Assembly: GCA_945900755.1 (NCBI GenBank)
Contig: CAMDKS010000002.1
Coordinates: forward strand, 62,001-126,000
DNA: 64,000 nucleotides
Source of the DNA: Bdellovibrio sp. ZAP7
GTDB lineage: Bacteria; Bdellovibrionota_B; Oligoflexia; Oligoflexales; RGVZ01
Direction: 5' to 3'
Position 1 is the first letter of the stretch. Each line of letters begins with the position of its first letter. A program made the position numbers and the translations under genes. This document shows positions 53,160 to 62,842 of the stretch, one piece after another. Below the pieces are notes generated by a model. It searched no databases, was not told where the DNA came from, and saw only the letters and a program-made list of their open reading frames with translations.

Positions 53160-53902
53160 AGAGAAACCTCCGTCGTGCGCAAAAGCGCATGTCTTGCCGC
53201 AGCTTGCGCTGCGTCTTTTTTACTGTTGCCTGTACCTTGACCTAGAATCTCATCGCCAACTTTAACCGCAACAACAAAGGATCTTTGGTGGGCGGGTCCC
53301 TCCTCAGAAAGCACTTCGTAGAATGGTGTTAGTTGGTGACTGGCTTGGATTTTCTCCTGGAATAGAGTCTTTGCATCGCTCTCGAAATAACGACGTAGAT
53401 CTCCAGCCAAATTCTCGGAAAATAAATGTCTTGTCACACGCCGCACAGCATCCCATCCGCCATCGGTAAAAACGGCCCCAAGAACGGCTTCGACCGAGTC
53501 TGCCAAGAGACTTGGTTTTTCTTTGCCGCCAGAGGCGAGCTCGCTATTGCCTAAAACTAAAACTTTATCTAGTGCCAGTTTTTCACGGGCGACAATCGCA
53601 AGGTTCTTCTCGCACACGATGCCTGCACGTACTCGCGACATCTGTCCTTCGGCTAGCCCGTGAACTGAGGCCAACAAGGCTTCACTAATGACAAGTCCAA
53701 GAACTGAATCACCCAGAAATTCTAGGCGTTCATTCCAAGGCATGAGCGAAGCACCCTCGGCTTTAGGACCTGGAAGGCCTTCTAATGCAGACCTGTGGGT
53801 GAGGGCTTCAAACAAAATTTCCTTGCGCACAAACACGTACCCAAGCCGAGCTTCAATGAGTGAAGCGCCTTCATAGCGAGATGGATCAAGGGTCCAAAGC
53901 AC
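53156..53902 (-). CDS. rnc: Ribonuclease III
   Basis: Double-strand-specific endoribonuclease processing rRNA and structured mRNAs. The signature NERLEFLGDSVLGLVISEAL and the second metal site LLADSVEAVLGAVFTDGG are intact. The C-terminal dsRNA-binding domain runs from DAKTLFQEKIQ to GNSKKDAAQAAARHALL. Length 248 is normal. It is cotranscribed with der. The region upstream is a 314-base divergent spacer shared with mltG. Confidence 0.95.
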   Translation of the reverse strand: MLWTLDPSRYEGASLIEARLGYVFVRKEILFEALTHRSALEGLPGPKAEGASLMPWNERLEFLGDSVLGLVISEALLASVHGLAEGQMSRVRAGIVCEKNLAIVAREKLALDKVLVLGNSELASGGKEKPSLLADSVEAVLGAVFTDGGWDAVRRVTRHLFSENLAGDLRRYFESDAKTLFQEKIQASHQLTPFYEVLSEEGPAHQRSFVVAVKVGDEILGQGTGNSKKDAAQAAARHALLRTTEVSL

Positions 53903-54216
53903 GATTTAACCTCTGGGGGGTACGACAGGGAGTCTTAAGCGCACAATTTAATCACATTCAATAGCTCGCCTATATATAATCTCTAGAGTTTTAAATCAAT
54001 GTTAATATATTTAATAAAATCCATAACAATCATAACGGGTTATGGTTTGCCGCCCCGTTGGCTCATGCCTATACAGTCACGCCATTGATCGTACCGCGGT
54101 GTCTGGGCAGTGATTTGGTCGCATCAACGGAGGCCGAATGATATCATCGAAGAAATCACAAATTCTGAATGCTTCGAATCTAAATGGCAAAATGAACGTA
54201 CTAAGCAGGGACACCG
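53903..54216. other. Divergent spacer between rnc and mltG
   Basis: No gene is supported. The middle is very AT-rich (53960-54030), as expected for promoters. CATAAC-GG-GTTATG at 54031-54044 is a near-perfect palindrome, with another CATAAC at 54022-54027, a possible operator. Promoter boxes were not assigned. Confidence 0.4.
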
Positions 54217-55275
54217 ATGAAAACAATTTTGAAATTTGCCTTAAAACTCTTTGTGTTCGTATTCCTGCTGGCCGCAGGTGGTGGGTTTGCCTGCTTAAAA
54301 TATCTGGATCGCTGGGCTCTAACTCCTTTGCCGGTAGAAGGTGAGGTCCTAGTTGCGTTAAGTCCAGGTTTGCCGCTGAGGGGGTTGGCGGCACAGCTCA
54401 AAGAAAAAAATCTGGTATCGGAAGCTCTTTTGTTTATGGTTTGGATGAAGATCAACGGCGACTATCCAAAGTTTGAGGCCGGTAGTTACCTGTTCAAAGA
54501 CAGCGTAACGCCCATGATGATTCGCAACAAACTAAAGAACGGCGAGACCTATACGCCCCTTGTTTTGCAGGTCATTGTTCCCGAGGGCTTTACTCTTAAA
54601 ATGCTTATAAATCGTTTGGCCACCAAAAATGTTGGTAAGTTTTCGGACTTGAGGCGACTTGTGAAGGACCAAAAATTTGTTCGGTCATTGGGAGTAAAAG
54701 GATCGTCCCTTGAAGGATACATTTACCCTGCGACCTACTCGTTTACCAAAATGCCGACCAGTCAGGAATTTTTTCAAAAGGCTGTTAAGACTTTTTACGA
54801 AAAACTCCCAGCTGGTTATGAGTCGAATCTTGCAAAAATAGGTTTCACCCTCGATCAGGCCGTGACGATGGCCTCGCTTATTGAGTTGGAGACCATGCAA
54901 GAAGCCGAAAAACCAATGGTGGCGGAGGTCATTTTTTCCAGGCTTTCAGCTAACGAGGCTCTTGGGATTGATGCTGCCATTATTTATGGGATTGAGGACT
55001 ACGACGGAGACCTTAAATGGAAGGATCTAAAAAATAAAAATAATCTATATAACACTCGTCTTCATCGAGGGTTACCCCCAACCCCCATTGGCTCAGTGTC
55101 GTCATCCAGCTTGAACGCTATACTTAATCCGACCAAAGTAGGGTATTATTACTATGTAGTGGATAGTAGGGACAAGACGCATCACGTCTTTTCAAAAACG
55201 CTTGCAGAACACAACGAGCGTGTGCGAAAGCTTCTGAAAGCGGGAGCTGATTCTGGTGGATCCAGTGGGAATTGA
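54217..55275 (+). CDS. mltG: Endolytic murein transglycosylase MltG
   Basis: Cleaves nascent glycan strands in the periplasm and sets their length. An N-terminal membrane helix (about residues 5-26) anchors it. A LysM-like segment follows (VIVPEGFTLKMLINRLA). The YceG/MltG catalytic region has LEGYIYPATYSF, the active-site Glu in MASLIELETMQEAE (E. coli SIVEKET), VIFSRL, LGIDAAIIYG, YNTRLHRGLPPTPIG and YYYVVDSRDKTHHVFSKTLAEHN. Length 352 is typical. CAGGGAC lies upstream of the ATG. PilZ follows 52 bases later, probably in the same transcript. Confidence 0.95.
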   Translation: MKTILKFALKLFVFVFLLAAGGGFACLKYLDRWALTPLPVEGEVLVALSPGLPLRGLAAQLKEKNLVSEALLFMVWMKINGDYPKFEAGSYLFKDSVTPMMIRNKLKNGETYTPLVLQVIVPEGFTLKMLINRLATKNVGKFSDLRRLVKDQKFVRSLGVKGSSLEGYIYPATYSFTKMPTSQEFFQKAVKTFYEKLPAGYESNLAKIGFTLDQAVTMASLIELETMQEAEKPMVAEVIFSRLSANEALGIDAAIIYGIEDYDGDLKWKDLKNKNNLYNTRLHRGLPPTPIGSVSSSSLNAILNPTKVGYYYYVVDSRDKTHHVFSKTLAEHNERVRKLLKAGADSGGSSGN

Positions 55276-55327
55276 GTAGAATTTCTGATACGTTTTTAAA
55301 TGGGAAAAAATCTTTAGAGGAGAGATT

Positions 55328-55777
55328 ATGAGTAAGAAGAACGCCCCTAAACAGACTCAAAATACCACCAAGGCCGAGACACAAATCTCCGAAAAAAGAA
55401 CCGGCACGATCTTAGATCGAAATGATCATCGGGTGCCCATTCAACTTCTCGTAGACTATAAATCCGGTGGAAATTTTCTTTTCGATTTTTGCCGCGACCT
55501 AGGCACTGGCGGCGTCTTCATTGAGACGGCAAAACCCCTACCAACGGGCTCCTTAATTGATCTGACGTTTACTATTCCAGACAGTAAAGAGACGCTGCGC
55601 ACCAGCGGCAAGGTTATTTGGAGTCAGGATGCTGTCGCGGGTCGCGCCAATGTTAATGTTGGCATGGGCGTTCAATTTTCGACATTTAGCGATACCCAGC
55701 GCAAGACGCTAGATCAATTCATTAGTCGCTACGGCGGTACAAATGTCGGTAACCCCGGTCAGCGAAACGCCAGTTAA
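55328..55777 (+). CDS. PilZ-domain protein
   Basis: A 149-residue single-domain c-di-GMP receptor candidate. The RxxxR element is present as RNDHR in ILDRNDHRVPIQLLVDY. The second motif (D/N)xSxxG reads DLGTGG, with Gly for the Ser, which may weaken nucleotide binding. VNVGMGVQFS is the usual closing strand. The first 35 residues are a polar linker. A strong AGAGGAGAG site precedes the ATG. The same window encodes a diguanylate cyclase and an HD-GYP variant. Confidence 0.86.
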   Translation: MSKKNAPKQTQNTTKAETQISEKRTGTILDRNDHRVPIQLLVDYKSGGNFLFDFCRDLGTGGVFIETAKPLPTGSLIDLTFTIPDSKETLRTSGKVIWSQDAVAGRANVNVGMGVQFSTFSDTQRKTLDQFISRYGGTNVGNPGQRNAS

Positions 55778-55793
55778 TTAGAGTCCTGCTGTC

Positions 55794-57242
55794 TTAGCTT
55801 GCGAGATTCCCTGATACGGTAAAAGTAGATTTAGAACTATCTGCGTGGGTCGATTGTTGTTGGCTCAATTGTTGTTGGCTCAATATCACGAGAATTAAAT
55901 CTTGTTTGGTTAAATAGTGCGCCATGCCCGAAAACTCGTGCCGCTGTCCCAAGCTTTCCACGACATGATTGAAGTTACCGACCCGAGGCCACCGATTTAA
56001 ATCTCGAAGGTGCGTAAACACTTTTAATAGCGTCCCGTCGTCGCGTTCGCACTCAAGAGATCCAAACCTTTTTCCCGAAAAATATGAGGGTTCTTGCCCA
56101 GCGACTCCCGCTAATATATGACTGACCCCAATATATTGAAGCTCCGATGTTACGGCAAACGCGTAGCCAGGGAAGGCTTGGACTAAGGTGGCAATATGTT
56201 CTGTGGTCAAGCTTGACAGCCCGTCAAAACGTCGCACTCGTCGGCGACTACTGACGTCATTGCGTGTCAGGGTGCCCCAGACTCCAAAGCCTACAAGGGC
56301 AGAAACGACATAGAATACTCCAAAACCAAAATCGCCGTTTGCTTTTTGCGGCAAGGTCCAAGCTGACTTTACCATTAGCGCAGGTCTGTCACTGATGTCA
56401 TCAAGAAGCGTGTAGACGAAGCCCGAACCGCTTCGATCTACGTCGTAAGTAAACCCATTGTTCCGTTGGGCGATGGCGACTGATTCTCGAACATCCTGGG
56501 GCATTCCATCCTCATCCATTAGAGTGAAAATTTGGAATCGCGACTCAGCCTGCTCTTGCGAGCTAGCGAGCGCATCAGCATTTAGCCAGCGGCCAACAAG
56601 TGCGTAGCCGTTGACACTAGGTTGCCCACGTAGGGCCAGAGATTTCATGGCGAGCATGATGGGATGCCCATCAATTAAATGAATTCCTGCCGAAACATTC
56701 TGTTCGGAAACGTGATCAAAAAACGAGGACGCGGTTGGTACGATATTGTGTGCCGCCTCAGTCGTAAGCGTCACGTTTGATTTTGTTTCCGACATTGTGC
56801 GAAAGCCGTCTAAAAATTCCCGTTTGCTCCCGTACATCACCACAAGGTCAAAAGGTAGATCTCGGCGAAGAAGCTCCTTCTCGGTCGCTGAGACCCGCGT
56901 CCAGAAATTGGCCGTTGAAACGGAAAGTGCCGTAACCATTTTCTGCCTAAGCACGATCATTTGCATGTTTAGCAATGTTGAGTTGCTACGCGCTGTTGAT
57001 TCCGACATAGCGGAGAGAGTTGCCTTGTACCACACGGATCCGGGTAGTAAAACCAACGAGCTCGCAAGCAAAGCAATCGCGAGAAAGCGTATGCGCTTCA
57101 AAACTTTTGCTGGAATGATGTCAATCCACGTCATTGTTCCAAATTCCCCAAATATGTCTGATAAGCTAGCCCTAGTGTTATCCTTCGGCAAAATTAAGGT
57201 ATTCTTAAGAGATGACCCTTTCCTGAAATTTGGAGAAAACAC
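55794..57242 (-). CDS. Membrane sensor with CHASE4-like domain and no output domain
   Basis: A 482-residue protein with two membrane helices (about 50-72 and about 308-326) enclosing an extracytoplasmic domain of about 235 residues. It contains LPFDLVVMYGSKREFLDGF and VNGYALVGRWLNADAL, reminiscent of CHASE4 sensors. The cytoplasmic C-terminus (about 330-450) may be PAS-like (YAFAVTSELQYIGVSHI) but no kinase, GGDEF or methyl-accepting domain follows. The tail contains a tandem LSQQQLSQQQ. The start is GTG at 57242; an ATG at 57134 just before the first helix is an equally good choice. Confidence 0.62.
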   Translation of the reverse strand: MFSPNFRKGSSLKNTLILPKDNTRASLSDIFGEFGTMTWIDIIPAKVLKRIRFLAIALLASSLVLLPGSVWYKATLSAMSESTARSNSTLLNMQMIVLRQKMVTALSVSTANFWTRVSATEKELLRRDLPFDLVVMYGSKREFLDGFRTMSETKSNVTLTTEAAHNIVPTASSFFDHVSEQNVSAGIHLIDGHPIMLAMKSLALRGQPSVNGYALVGRWLNADALASSQEQAESRFQIFTLMDEDGMPQDVRESVAIAQRNNGFTYDVDRSGSGFVYTLLDDISDRPALMVKSAWTLPQKANGDFGFGVFYVVSALVGFGVWGTLTRNDVSSRRRVRRFDGLSSLTTEHIATLVQAFPGYAFAVTSELQYIGVSHILAGVAGQEPSYFSGKRFGSLECERDDGTLLKVFTHLRDLNRWPRVGNFNHVVESLGQRHEFSGMAHYLTKQDLILVILSQQQLSQQQSTHADSSKSTFTVSGNLAS

Positions 57243-57333
57243 AAAAAAAGGCAGACTCCCTATTCAAAATTGGGGAATGGTGGCACAATAGATGCTGGCA
57301 TTTAATTATTATTTTTTTGGAAAGGTCGTCGCC

Positions 57334-59070
57334 ATGAGTGAGAGTTTAGAAAACACGAGTTTTATGCGTTCACTTTGTATGGGTAAAATTGAAGAGAGCC
57401 TTCTTTTCCCGTTTCCAAAAATGAAAAACGAAGAGCAAGAAACCCTTCGCGCCATGACTCAGTCTTTCCAACAATGGCTTGGTAGCCGCGAGAAGGAATT
57501 TAGAAAATGGGATCACGATGCTGAAATCCCGAAAGAATTTATTCAAGAAATGCGAGAGTTTGGTCTCTTTAGTTTGATTATTCCCGAAGAGTTTGGAGGC
57601 CTAGGATTAAGTGCGACTGGCTACTCAAGGGTTCTACAAGAGTTAACCCGCTTTGATGGTAGTATCGTTTTGACGGCTGGAGCCCATAGTTCGATCGGAA
57701 TGCGTGGGCTTGTGCTTTTTGGAAACCCAGCCCAAAAGAAAAAATATCTTCCAAAACTAGCCACCGGGGAAATGATTGCGGCCTTTTGTTTGACGGAAGC
57801 TGGTGCAGGCTCTGATGCTGCAAGCCTCAAAACGAAAGCCACAGAACAGGCTGACCATTGGTTGCTGACTGGCGAAAAAATTTGGATCACGAATGGCGGC
57901 ATTGCCGACTTCTTCACGGTGTTCGCTCGCACAGAGAGCCAAGACGGATCAGGCAAAGCTAAGATCACTGGATTTATTGTAACGAAAGACATGGCAGGCG
58001 TTTCAAGCGGCCCCCACGAAGATAAAATGGGAATTCGCGCAAGTAGCACCACGACCATTAGTTTTCAAAATGTAAAAGTACCAAAAGAGAATGTTCTTGG
58101 AGAAGTCGGCGGAGGCTTCAAAGTGGCAATGAATATTCTTAACAGTGGCCGAACTGGACTCGGCGGTGGTTGCGTCGGCGCCATGAAGTTTTTGATTGAA
58201 CAGGCGACCAAGCAAGCAAAACAGCGCAAGCAATTCGAACAGCCCATTTCAAATTTCGGGCTGATCAAACAAAAAGTCGGCAAAATGGTTGTTAACACTT
58301 ACGCCTCTGAAGCCTGTGTCAACATGGTCGCTGGGATGGTTGATCGAGGCCACAAGGACTACGCCGTTGAGGCCGCCATTTCCAAAATATTCGCTACCGA
58401 GGCCCTATGGGAGACTGTCGATGAGGCCCTTCAAATCGCTGGTGGAAATGGTTTTATGCGGGAATTCCCGTACGAACGAATCATGCGTAATGCCCGTATC
58501 AATCGTATTTTTGAGGGGACGAATGAAATTTTGCGCTTGTTTGTAGCCTTAACCGCGATGAACGATGTTGGCGCGTCCCTAAAAGAGATCGGCAATGCCC
58601 TTCACGATCCGATTAAGGGCTTTGGTATCCTGAGTGACTACGCTAAACGCCGAGTCACCCATGCCACCGGCTTAGGCCGTGTTGAGATGAGTAAGAGCCA
58701 CCCAGCCATCTCGGAACATGCCAGATTATTCGAGGAACTCACTCGGCAGTTAGCGGGTGCAACCGATAGAATTCTGCGTAAGCATGGTAAAAACATCATG
58801 AACAAGCAGTTTGCCACTAGGCGCCTTGCCGACATTATGATTGACCTTTACGTCTTAGCTTGTGTTATCAGTCGAGTATCCCAATCTTTGGAAGAGAACG
58901 GCGTGGCGAAATCGACACAAGAGATTGAAATTTTAGCTGTTTTTGCAAGTGATGCCAAACGACGAATCGCGTCAAATCTGGATCAAATTGATAATAATTG
59001 TGATGAAAATATTAAGTCTTTGGCCGATTATGCTTTTGAGCAAGAGAAATTCTCCTGGGACAACATCTAG
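57334..59070 (+). CDS. VLCAD-type acyl-CoA dehydrogenase
   Basis: FAD enzyme for the first step of fatty-acid beta-oxidation. The ATG at 57334 (GGAAAGG upstream) gives 578 residues; an in-frame ATG at 57292 has no ribosome site. Motifs: LIIPEEFGGLGLS, AFCLTEAGAGSDAASL, WITNGG, ISFQNVKVPKENVLGE, TGLGGGCVGAMKFLIE, QIAGGNGFMREFPYERIMRNARI and the catalytic Glu in FEGTNEILRLFVAL. The catalytic segment and the roughly 170-residue C-terminal extension are those of the very-long-chain/ACAD9 group. Redox partner genes are not adjacent. Confidence 0.93.
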   Translation: MSESLENTSFMRSLCMGKIEESLLFPFPKMKNEEQETLRAMTQSFQQWLGSREKEFRKWDHDAEIPKEFIQEMREFGLFSLIIPEEFGGLGLSATGYSRVLQELTRFDGSIVLTAGAHSSIGMRGLVLFGNPAQKKKYLPKLATGEMIAAFCLTEAGAGSDAASLKTKATEQADHWLLTGEKIWITNGGIADFFTVFARTESQDGSGKAKITGFIVTKDMAGVSSGPHEDKMGIRASSTTTISFQNVKVPKENVLGEVGGGFKVAMNILNSGRTGLGGGCVGAMKFLIEQATKQAKQRKQFEQPISNFGLIKQKVGKMVVNTYASEACVNMVAGMVDRGHKDYAVEAAISKIFATEALWETVDEALQIAGGNGFMREFPYERIMRNARINRIFEGTNEILRLFVALTAMNDVGASLKEIGNALHDPIKGFGILSDYAKRRVTHATGLGRVEMSKSHPAISEHARLFEELTRQLAGATDRILRKHGKNIMNKQFATRRLADIMIDLYVLACVISRVSQSLEENGVAKSTQEIEILAVFASDAKRRIASNLDQIDNNCDENIKSLADYAFEQEKFSWDNI

Positions 59071-59155
59071 TGACAGTTTAGGTTGGAAAAAATAAAATTT
59101 TGGGGTATAAGTAGGCAAACTGATACCCTTTAATTTTTTTGGAAACGAGTAACTT

Positions 59156-59578
59156 ATGTTTGTTGTCTGGAAACGCCCTGATGGATTTCGTGGCGCGGAA
59201 CCAAAAGACTTTAAGGTTGTAGACATTGGCGACAATGCACGGCTTTGGCTGCACAAAAAAGACGTCGAGTGGTTTCCCTTTAGAATATCTGGTGGATGGC
59301 AAGAGCAAGAAGCCACTCAGCGATTAAATATATTAGTGAATTTAATCGGAAAGCCCAATTCTCAGTGGGTCAGTAGACTTGTTTATGAATTTAATCATTC
59401 GATGCTAGATGACAGCAAAAAATTCTTTCAAGAGACCATGGACTGGCTTCAGACTCTATCGAGCTCCTTAAAAGGCGACACATGGGAAATTGAAATTATG
59501 GGTCACGCCATTTCTGATGTTCAAAAAAGAATTAAAGACTCAAAAAATGCGTTTCTAATTAAAGTAAAAACGAAATAA
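59156..59578 (+). CDS. Small cytoplasmic protein, unknown function
   Basis: No family is recognised in this 140-residue protein. It has no signal peptide. The first half is likely beta (MFVVWKRPDGFRGAEP, VVDIGDNARLWLHKKDVEWF), the second half helical. GGAAACGAG precedes the ATG, and the composition is ordinary for the region. It lies 16 bases upstream of the lipase-like lipoprotein and may share its transcript. Confidence 0.6.
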   Translation: MFVVWKRPDGFRGAEPKDFKVVDIGDNARLWLHKKDVEWFPFRISGGWQEQEATQRLNILVNLIGKPNSQWVSRLVYEFNHSMLDDSKKFFQETMDWLQTLSSSLKGDTWEIEIMGHAISDVQKRIKDSKNAFLIKVKTK

Positions 59579-59593
59579 CGGTGGAGATTAGCG

Positions 59594-60382
59594 ATGAATA
59601 ATTTCTTTCACATGCACGGTAGTAGATGCATAAAATTTAGCTCTTTCGTTGCAGTCCTTGCAGCATGGCTCATTTCTGGTTGCGGACGCTCGCAAAAGTC
59701 ATCGTCCTCTAGTTCCTTTGGCGGAGCAGAACAAGCCAAACCCTTACTTATCGCCTTGTCAGGCTTTTCGACCTGTGATGACTCCACCGCTCGCCCGATC
59801 GTTCCTGGCCCGGCAGGAAGCAAAGTATATATGAGAGCTTTAGTAGCGGCGTCCCAACTTGAAACTGTGTTCGGGGTAAAGCCTGCAGTTGTCACGACCT
59901 GCTATACAGGAGATCGGGAACTAATGGAGAGTGCATCGGCGTCGGATTGGATCGTAACTAAACCAACAGAAGAGGAGTTTTTCAACGACGTTCGGCAGCA
60001 AATGGCTGAGGCCACGCATGTCTATATCATTGGCCATTCCTACGGTGGTTGGTTGGCATTGCGGCTTGTAGACTCCGCCGTTTACGGTGATGCAAGTTCC
60101 GTTAAAGCGCTGTTTTCCGTCGATCCAATCAGCAAGATTCGCTGTAGTTTTAGCACGCTAAGCGGCTGTTTTAGTGCTCCTGAGGACATCGAAGTCCGCT
60201 CGCGCCAGCACATCAAAAACGCAACCGATGTATGGGTTAACCCATGGCAGAATCAAACATTCTATCTGCATTCGTCAGCCATTGACGAAGCGGACCGCAA
60301 TCCAAATATTCCCCTATCCCATCAATCCATGCCTGAATCCGATGTCGTTTGGTCTGACTTTAAAGATCAATTTAAACGTTAG
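59594..60382 (+). CDS. Lipase-like alpha/beta-hydrolase lipoprotein
   Basis: A 262-residue lipoprotein (lipobox AWLISGC, then a Ser-rich linker). The nucleophile elbow is VYIIGHSYGGWLALRL (GxSxG), the likely acid is the Asp of LFSVDPIS, and the likely base is the His of PLSHQSMPESD. This fits a lipase/esterase. Several cysteines suggest disulfides. A GTGGAG site precedes the ATG. The substrate is unknown, but an envelope-anchored lipase near a VLCAD-type dehydrogenase gene could supply fatty acids. Confidence 0.75.
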   Translation: MNNFFHMHGSRCIKFSSFVAVLAAWLISGCGRSQKSSSSSSFGGAEQAKPLLIALSGFSTCDDSTARPIVPGPAGSKVYMRALVAASQLETVFGVKPAVVTTCYTGDRELMESASASDWIVTKPTEEEFFNDVRQQMAEATHVYIIGHSYGGWLALRLVDSAVYGDASSVKALFSVDPISKIRCSFSTLSGCFSAPEDIEVRSRQHIKNATDVWVNPWQNQTFYLHSSAIDEADRNPNIPLSHQSMPESDVVWSDFKDQFKR

Positions 60383-60416
60383 TTGGGCTTGATCGCGAGC
60401 GACTGGGTGCCCCTTC

Positions 60417-61580
60417 TTAATCGTCGTAGTCTTCTTTGTCTTCGAACGCCTCTTTTTGCTTGCCAACTTTACGAATCGCATCTGAGGTCGCGGCCTCAAT
60501 GAGGGCCGTGACAATGTCAGGATCAAAATCATCTTTTGTCCGCTGTTTAATTAGGTCGAGAATCATCGTCAACGATAAACTGTGTTTATCCTGCCGTTTA
60601 AGCAAATACTCAGAAAAGGCGCAAGCAATCGCCACAATTCTCGCCGTACGTTCAATCCCTGTATCTCCTCGCTCCTCGCTAGCCCCGTGATTGGTTCCTG
60701 GAAAACCGCCCCCCGTGAATTTTTCGCGGTACTGCCCCATCGTCTGCAATATGACGGCATGAAAACCTAAGCCGACAGACTCTTGGAGATTTTTTAACTC
60801 CTTGATTGCAGCCGTTGAAATTCGATCATGAACAGCCGGCTTAAAAAGATGAGCGCAATTCCGTTCGACATCATGCATCAGAGCTGCTTGACCGCAGAGC
60901 TTTGATTCACGTTTCGTCATCTCTAAAACATTCCAAGAAATCGCAGTCGCCACCAGCGCCGTTACCGCCGAATGATCATACAGAATAGCATCGTTACCTA
61001 CGATTGCGACCAGAAATCCTAAAATGGATTTAGTTGATTGCATGTGCATAACTGCAAATGAAGCGCCCGCAGAGACACGCGCATAGGCCTCCATATTCAA
61101 GCCCCCGCGTGCGAGCGACTGGCTTGCGTTGGAAAGCTCTTGATAACAATTATAAACGGGAAGCAACGCCATGGAAGCACCACCAGCGGCCGTTTCAAAC
61201 CTGCGATTTCTGAATGCGGACGCTAATTTTTCGTAACGAGCATAGTCATTTTGAAGCACTAATACACGCGTTTGCGTCGGCCATTTTTTGTGAATATCCA
61301 GCATCTCTTGCATTAGCTCAAGAGTATAATTCGCAGGCCTTAGGTATTCGTAAAGGTCCCATCCAACTAAAAAAAACACGATAAAACTTGGCGGCTGCAC
61401 GTCGACTAAACATCGAAGCAAATCATTATTTAATGACAGATATTCTAGCTTCGTGTGCGGCGTGAGTTTTCGCACATCACAACGAACCCGCCACTCAGCA
61501 GGAGGAACGAATACCTCCTGCTGAGTGGTGGGGGGTGTTGGGGCGGACGCTTTGGCCGTTTTGTGGGGATCATTGCTCAT
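60417..61580 (-). CDS. HD-GYP-like protein with altered motif
   Basis: A 387-residue protein whose C-terminal half resembles HD-GYP c-di-GMP phosphodiesterases: GQAALMHDVERN carries the HD pair, TGGGFPGTNHG stands where DGSGYPxGL is expected (Phe for Tyr), and ARIVAIACAFSEYLLKR is in the position of the metal-binding AVADVFDAL, without its Asp. So the fold is plausible but activity is doubtful. The N-terminal 190 residues contain LVGWDLYEYLRPANYTLE and are unassigned; the first 25 are Pro/Ala-rich and the C-terminus is acidic. The start overlaps the hflX stop by four bases. Confidence 0.72.
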   Translation of the reverse strand: MSNDPHKTAKASAPTPPTTQQEVFVPPAEWRVRCDVRKLTPHTKLEYLSLNNDLLRCLVDVQPPSFIVFFLVGWDLYEYLRPANYTLELMQEMLDIHKKWPTQTRVLVLQNDYARYEKLASAFRNRRFETAAGGASMALLPVYNCYQELSNASQSLARGGLNMEAYARVSAGASFAVMHMQSTKSILGFLVAIVGNDAILYDHSAVTALVATAISWNVLEMTKRESKLCGQAALMHDVERNCAHLFKPAVHDRISTAAIKELKNLQESVGLGFHAVILQTMGQYREKFTGGGFPGTNHGASEERGDTGIERTARIVAIACAFSEYLLKRQDKHSLSLTMILDLIKQRTKDDFDPDIVTALIEAATSDAIRKVGKQKEAFEDKEDYDD

Positions 61581-62842
61581 AGGGTCGAGGCTTCCTCGGT
61601 TTGCAGACGATAGGGCGCTAGTTTTGGATAGGTATCCTTGGTCACATGCACATCAAACACCACGAGATTCTGGCGTTCGTAATCGGCACTTAAAATAGTA
61701 CAATTCTGGTATACAAGTGAAACTCCCGCAATGTCAGTGGACGGCACCGCAAATTTGCAGTGGATAAAATTGACCTCAAAAAATTTATAGACCGCCTCCC
61801 GTAGTCGATGAGTGTCTGAGGTTTTATGGGCTGAAATGCAGAGGCTTCCTGGGTAGGCATGCTTTAGAATTCGTTCCATGAAAACATCTTCTACTTGGTC
61901 GATTTTATTAAAAACATGTATCACAGGAATATCTGACGCTCCGATTTCGGCGAGCACCCCTTTGGTTGTTTCTAACTGCGACTGATAGTTTTCGTGGGCG
62001 ATGTCGACCACCAGTAGCAGTAGGTCGGCCTCTAGGACGTGGTCTAGGGTGGATTTAAACGATTCCACGAGAGTGTGTGGCAGGTTGCGTATAAATCCGA
62101 CCGTATCACTCAGAAGCATCTTTGGCCGTGACGTGGCCTCGATGGTACGCACATTCGAATCAAGCGTTGCAAAAAGGGCATCCTTGGCTAGGAAGTTCCC
62201 GTTGGTTAACGCATTCATGATCGTTGTTTTTCCGCTATTGGTATACCCAACAAGGGCCACCTTAATTTCATGACGCCGTGCTTTACTTTGCGTGACACGA
62301 TCACGCGAAATGAGCAGCAGCTGCTCCTTTAGCTTTATAATTCGGTCCCGCGCTCGGCGGCGATCCACCTCGATTTGCTTTTCCCCGTCACTGCGTCCAA
62401 CGGCACCGCCCCCACCCTGACGGTGAAGGTGTGTCCACTGTCCCACAATTCTTGGCAGCATCATCTCAAGGCGAGCAATTTCCACTTGAGTCTTGGCTGC
62501 GGTGGTGCGTGCGTTTTGCGAGAATATGTCAAGAATCACGCCGCCTCGGTCCATGATTTTGCACTTGGTCATGAGTTCCAAATTGCGAACCTGTGGCGGA
62601 GAAAGTTCACGGTCGACCACGAGAATTCCTGCACCTAAGTCACGGGCGATATCGCGAATTTCATCAACTTTTCCAGTTCCAATTAAGCAGTTTGGAGTCA
62701 GCTTCGCACGCTTTTGCACGATTTGACCGACAACCACAATTCCGAGCGTTTTAAGCAAGGATTCCAATTCGGTCAAATCATCTTGCAATAGTTTTGCATC
62801 ATCATTAGGCAGGAGCACGCCTACTATAATTGCCGTTTTCAA
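61577..62842 (-). CDS. hflX: Ribosome-splitting GTPase HflX
   Basis: A GTPase that rescues stalled or heat-damaged ribosomes. The N-terminal domain has LIGTGKVDEI and ILVVDRELSPPQVRNLE; the linker helices have GGGGAVGRSDGEKQIEVDRR, where the usual GTRGPGE reads AVGRSDGE. The G domain has Walker A VGYTNSGKTTIMNAL, the loop ALFATLDSNVRTI, DTVGFI and NKID. Length 421 is typical. It is translationally coupled (ATGA) to the HD-GYP-like gene. Confidence 0.94.
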   Translation of the reverse strand: MKTAIIVGVLLPNDDAKLLQDDLTELESLLKTLGIVVVGQIVQKRAKLTPNCLIGTGKVDEIRDIARDLGAGILVVDRELSPPQVRNLELMTKCKIMDRGGVILDIFSQNARTTAAKTQVEIARLEMMLPRIVGQWTHLHRQGGGGAVGRSDGEKQIEVDRRRARDRIIKLKEQLLLISRDRVTQSKARRHEIKVALVGYTNSGKTTIMNALTNGNFLAKDALFATLDSNVRTIEATSRPKMLLSDTVGFIRNLPHTLVESFKSTLDHVLEADLLLLVVDIAHENYQSQLETTKGVLAEIGASDIPVIHVFNKIDQVEDVFMERILKHAYPGSLCISAHKTSDTHRLREAVYKFFEVNFIHCKFAVPSTDIAGVSLVYQNCTILSADYERQNLVVFDVHVTKDTYPKLAPYRLQTEEASTL

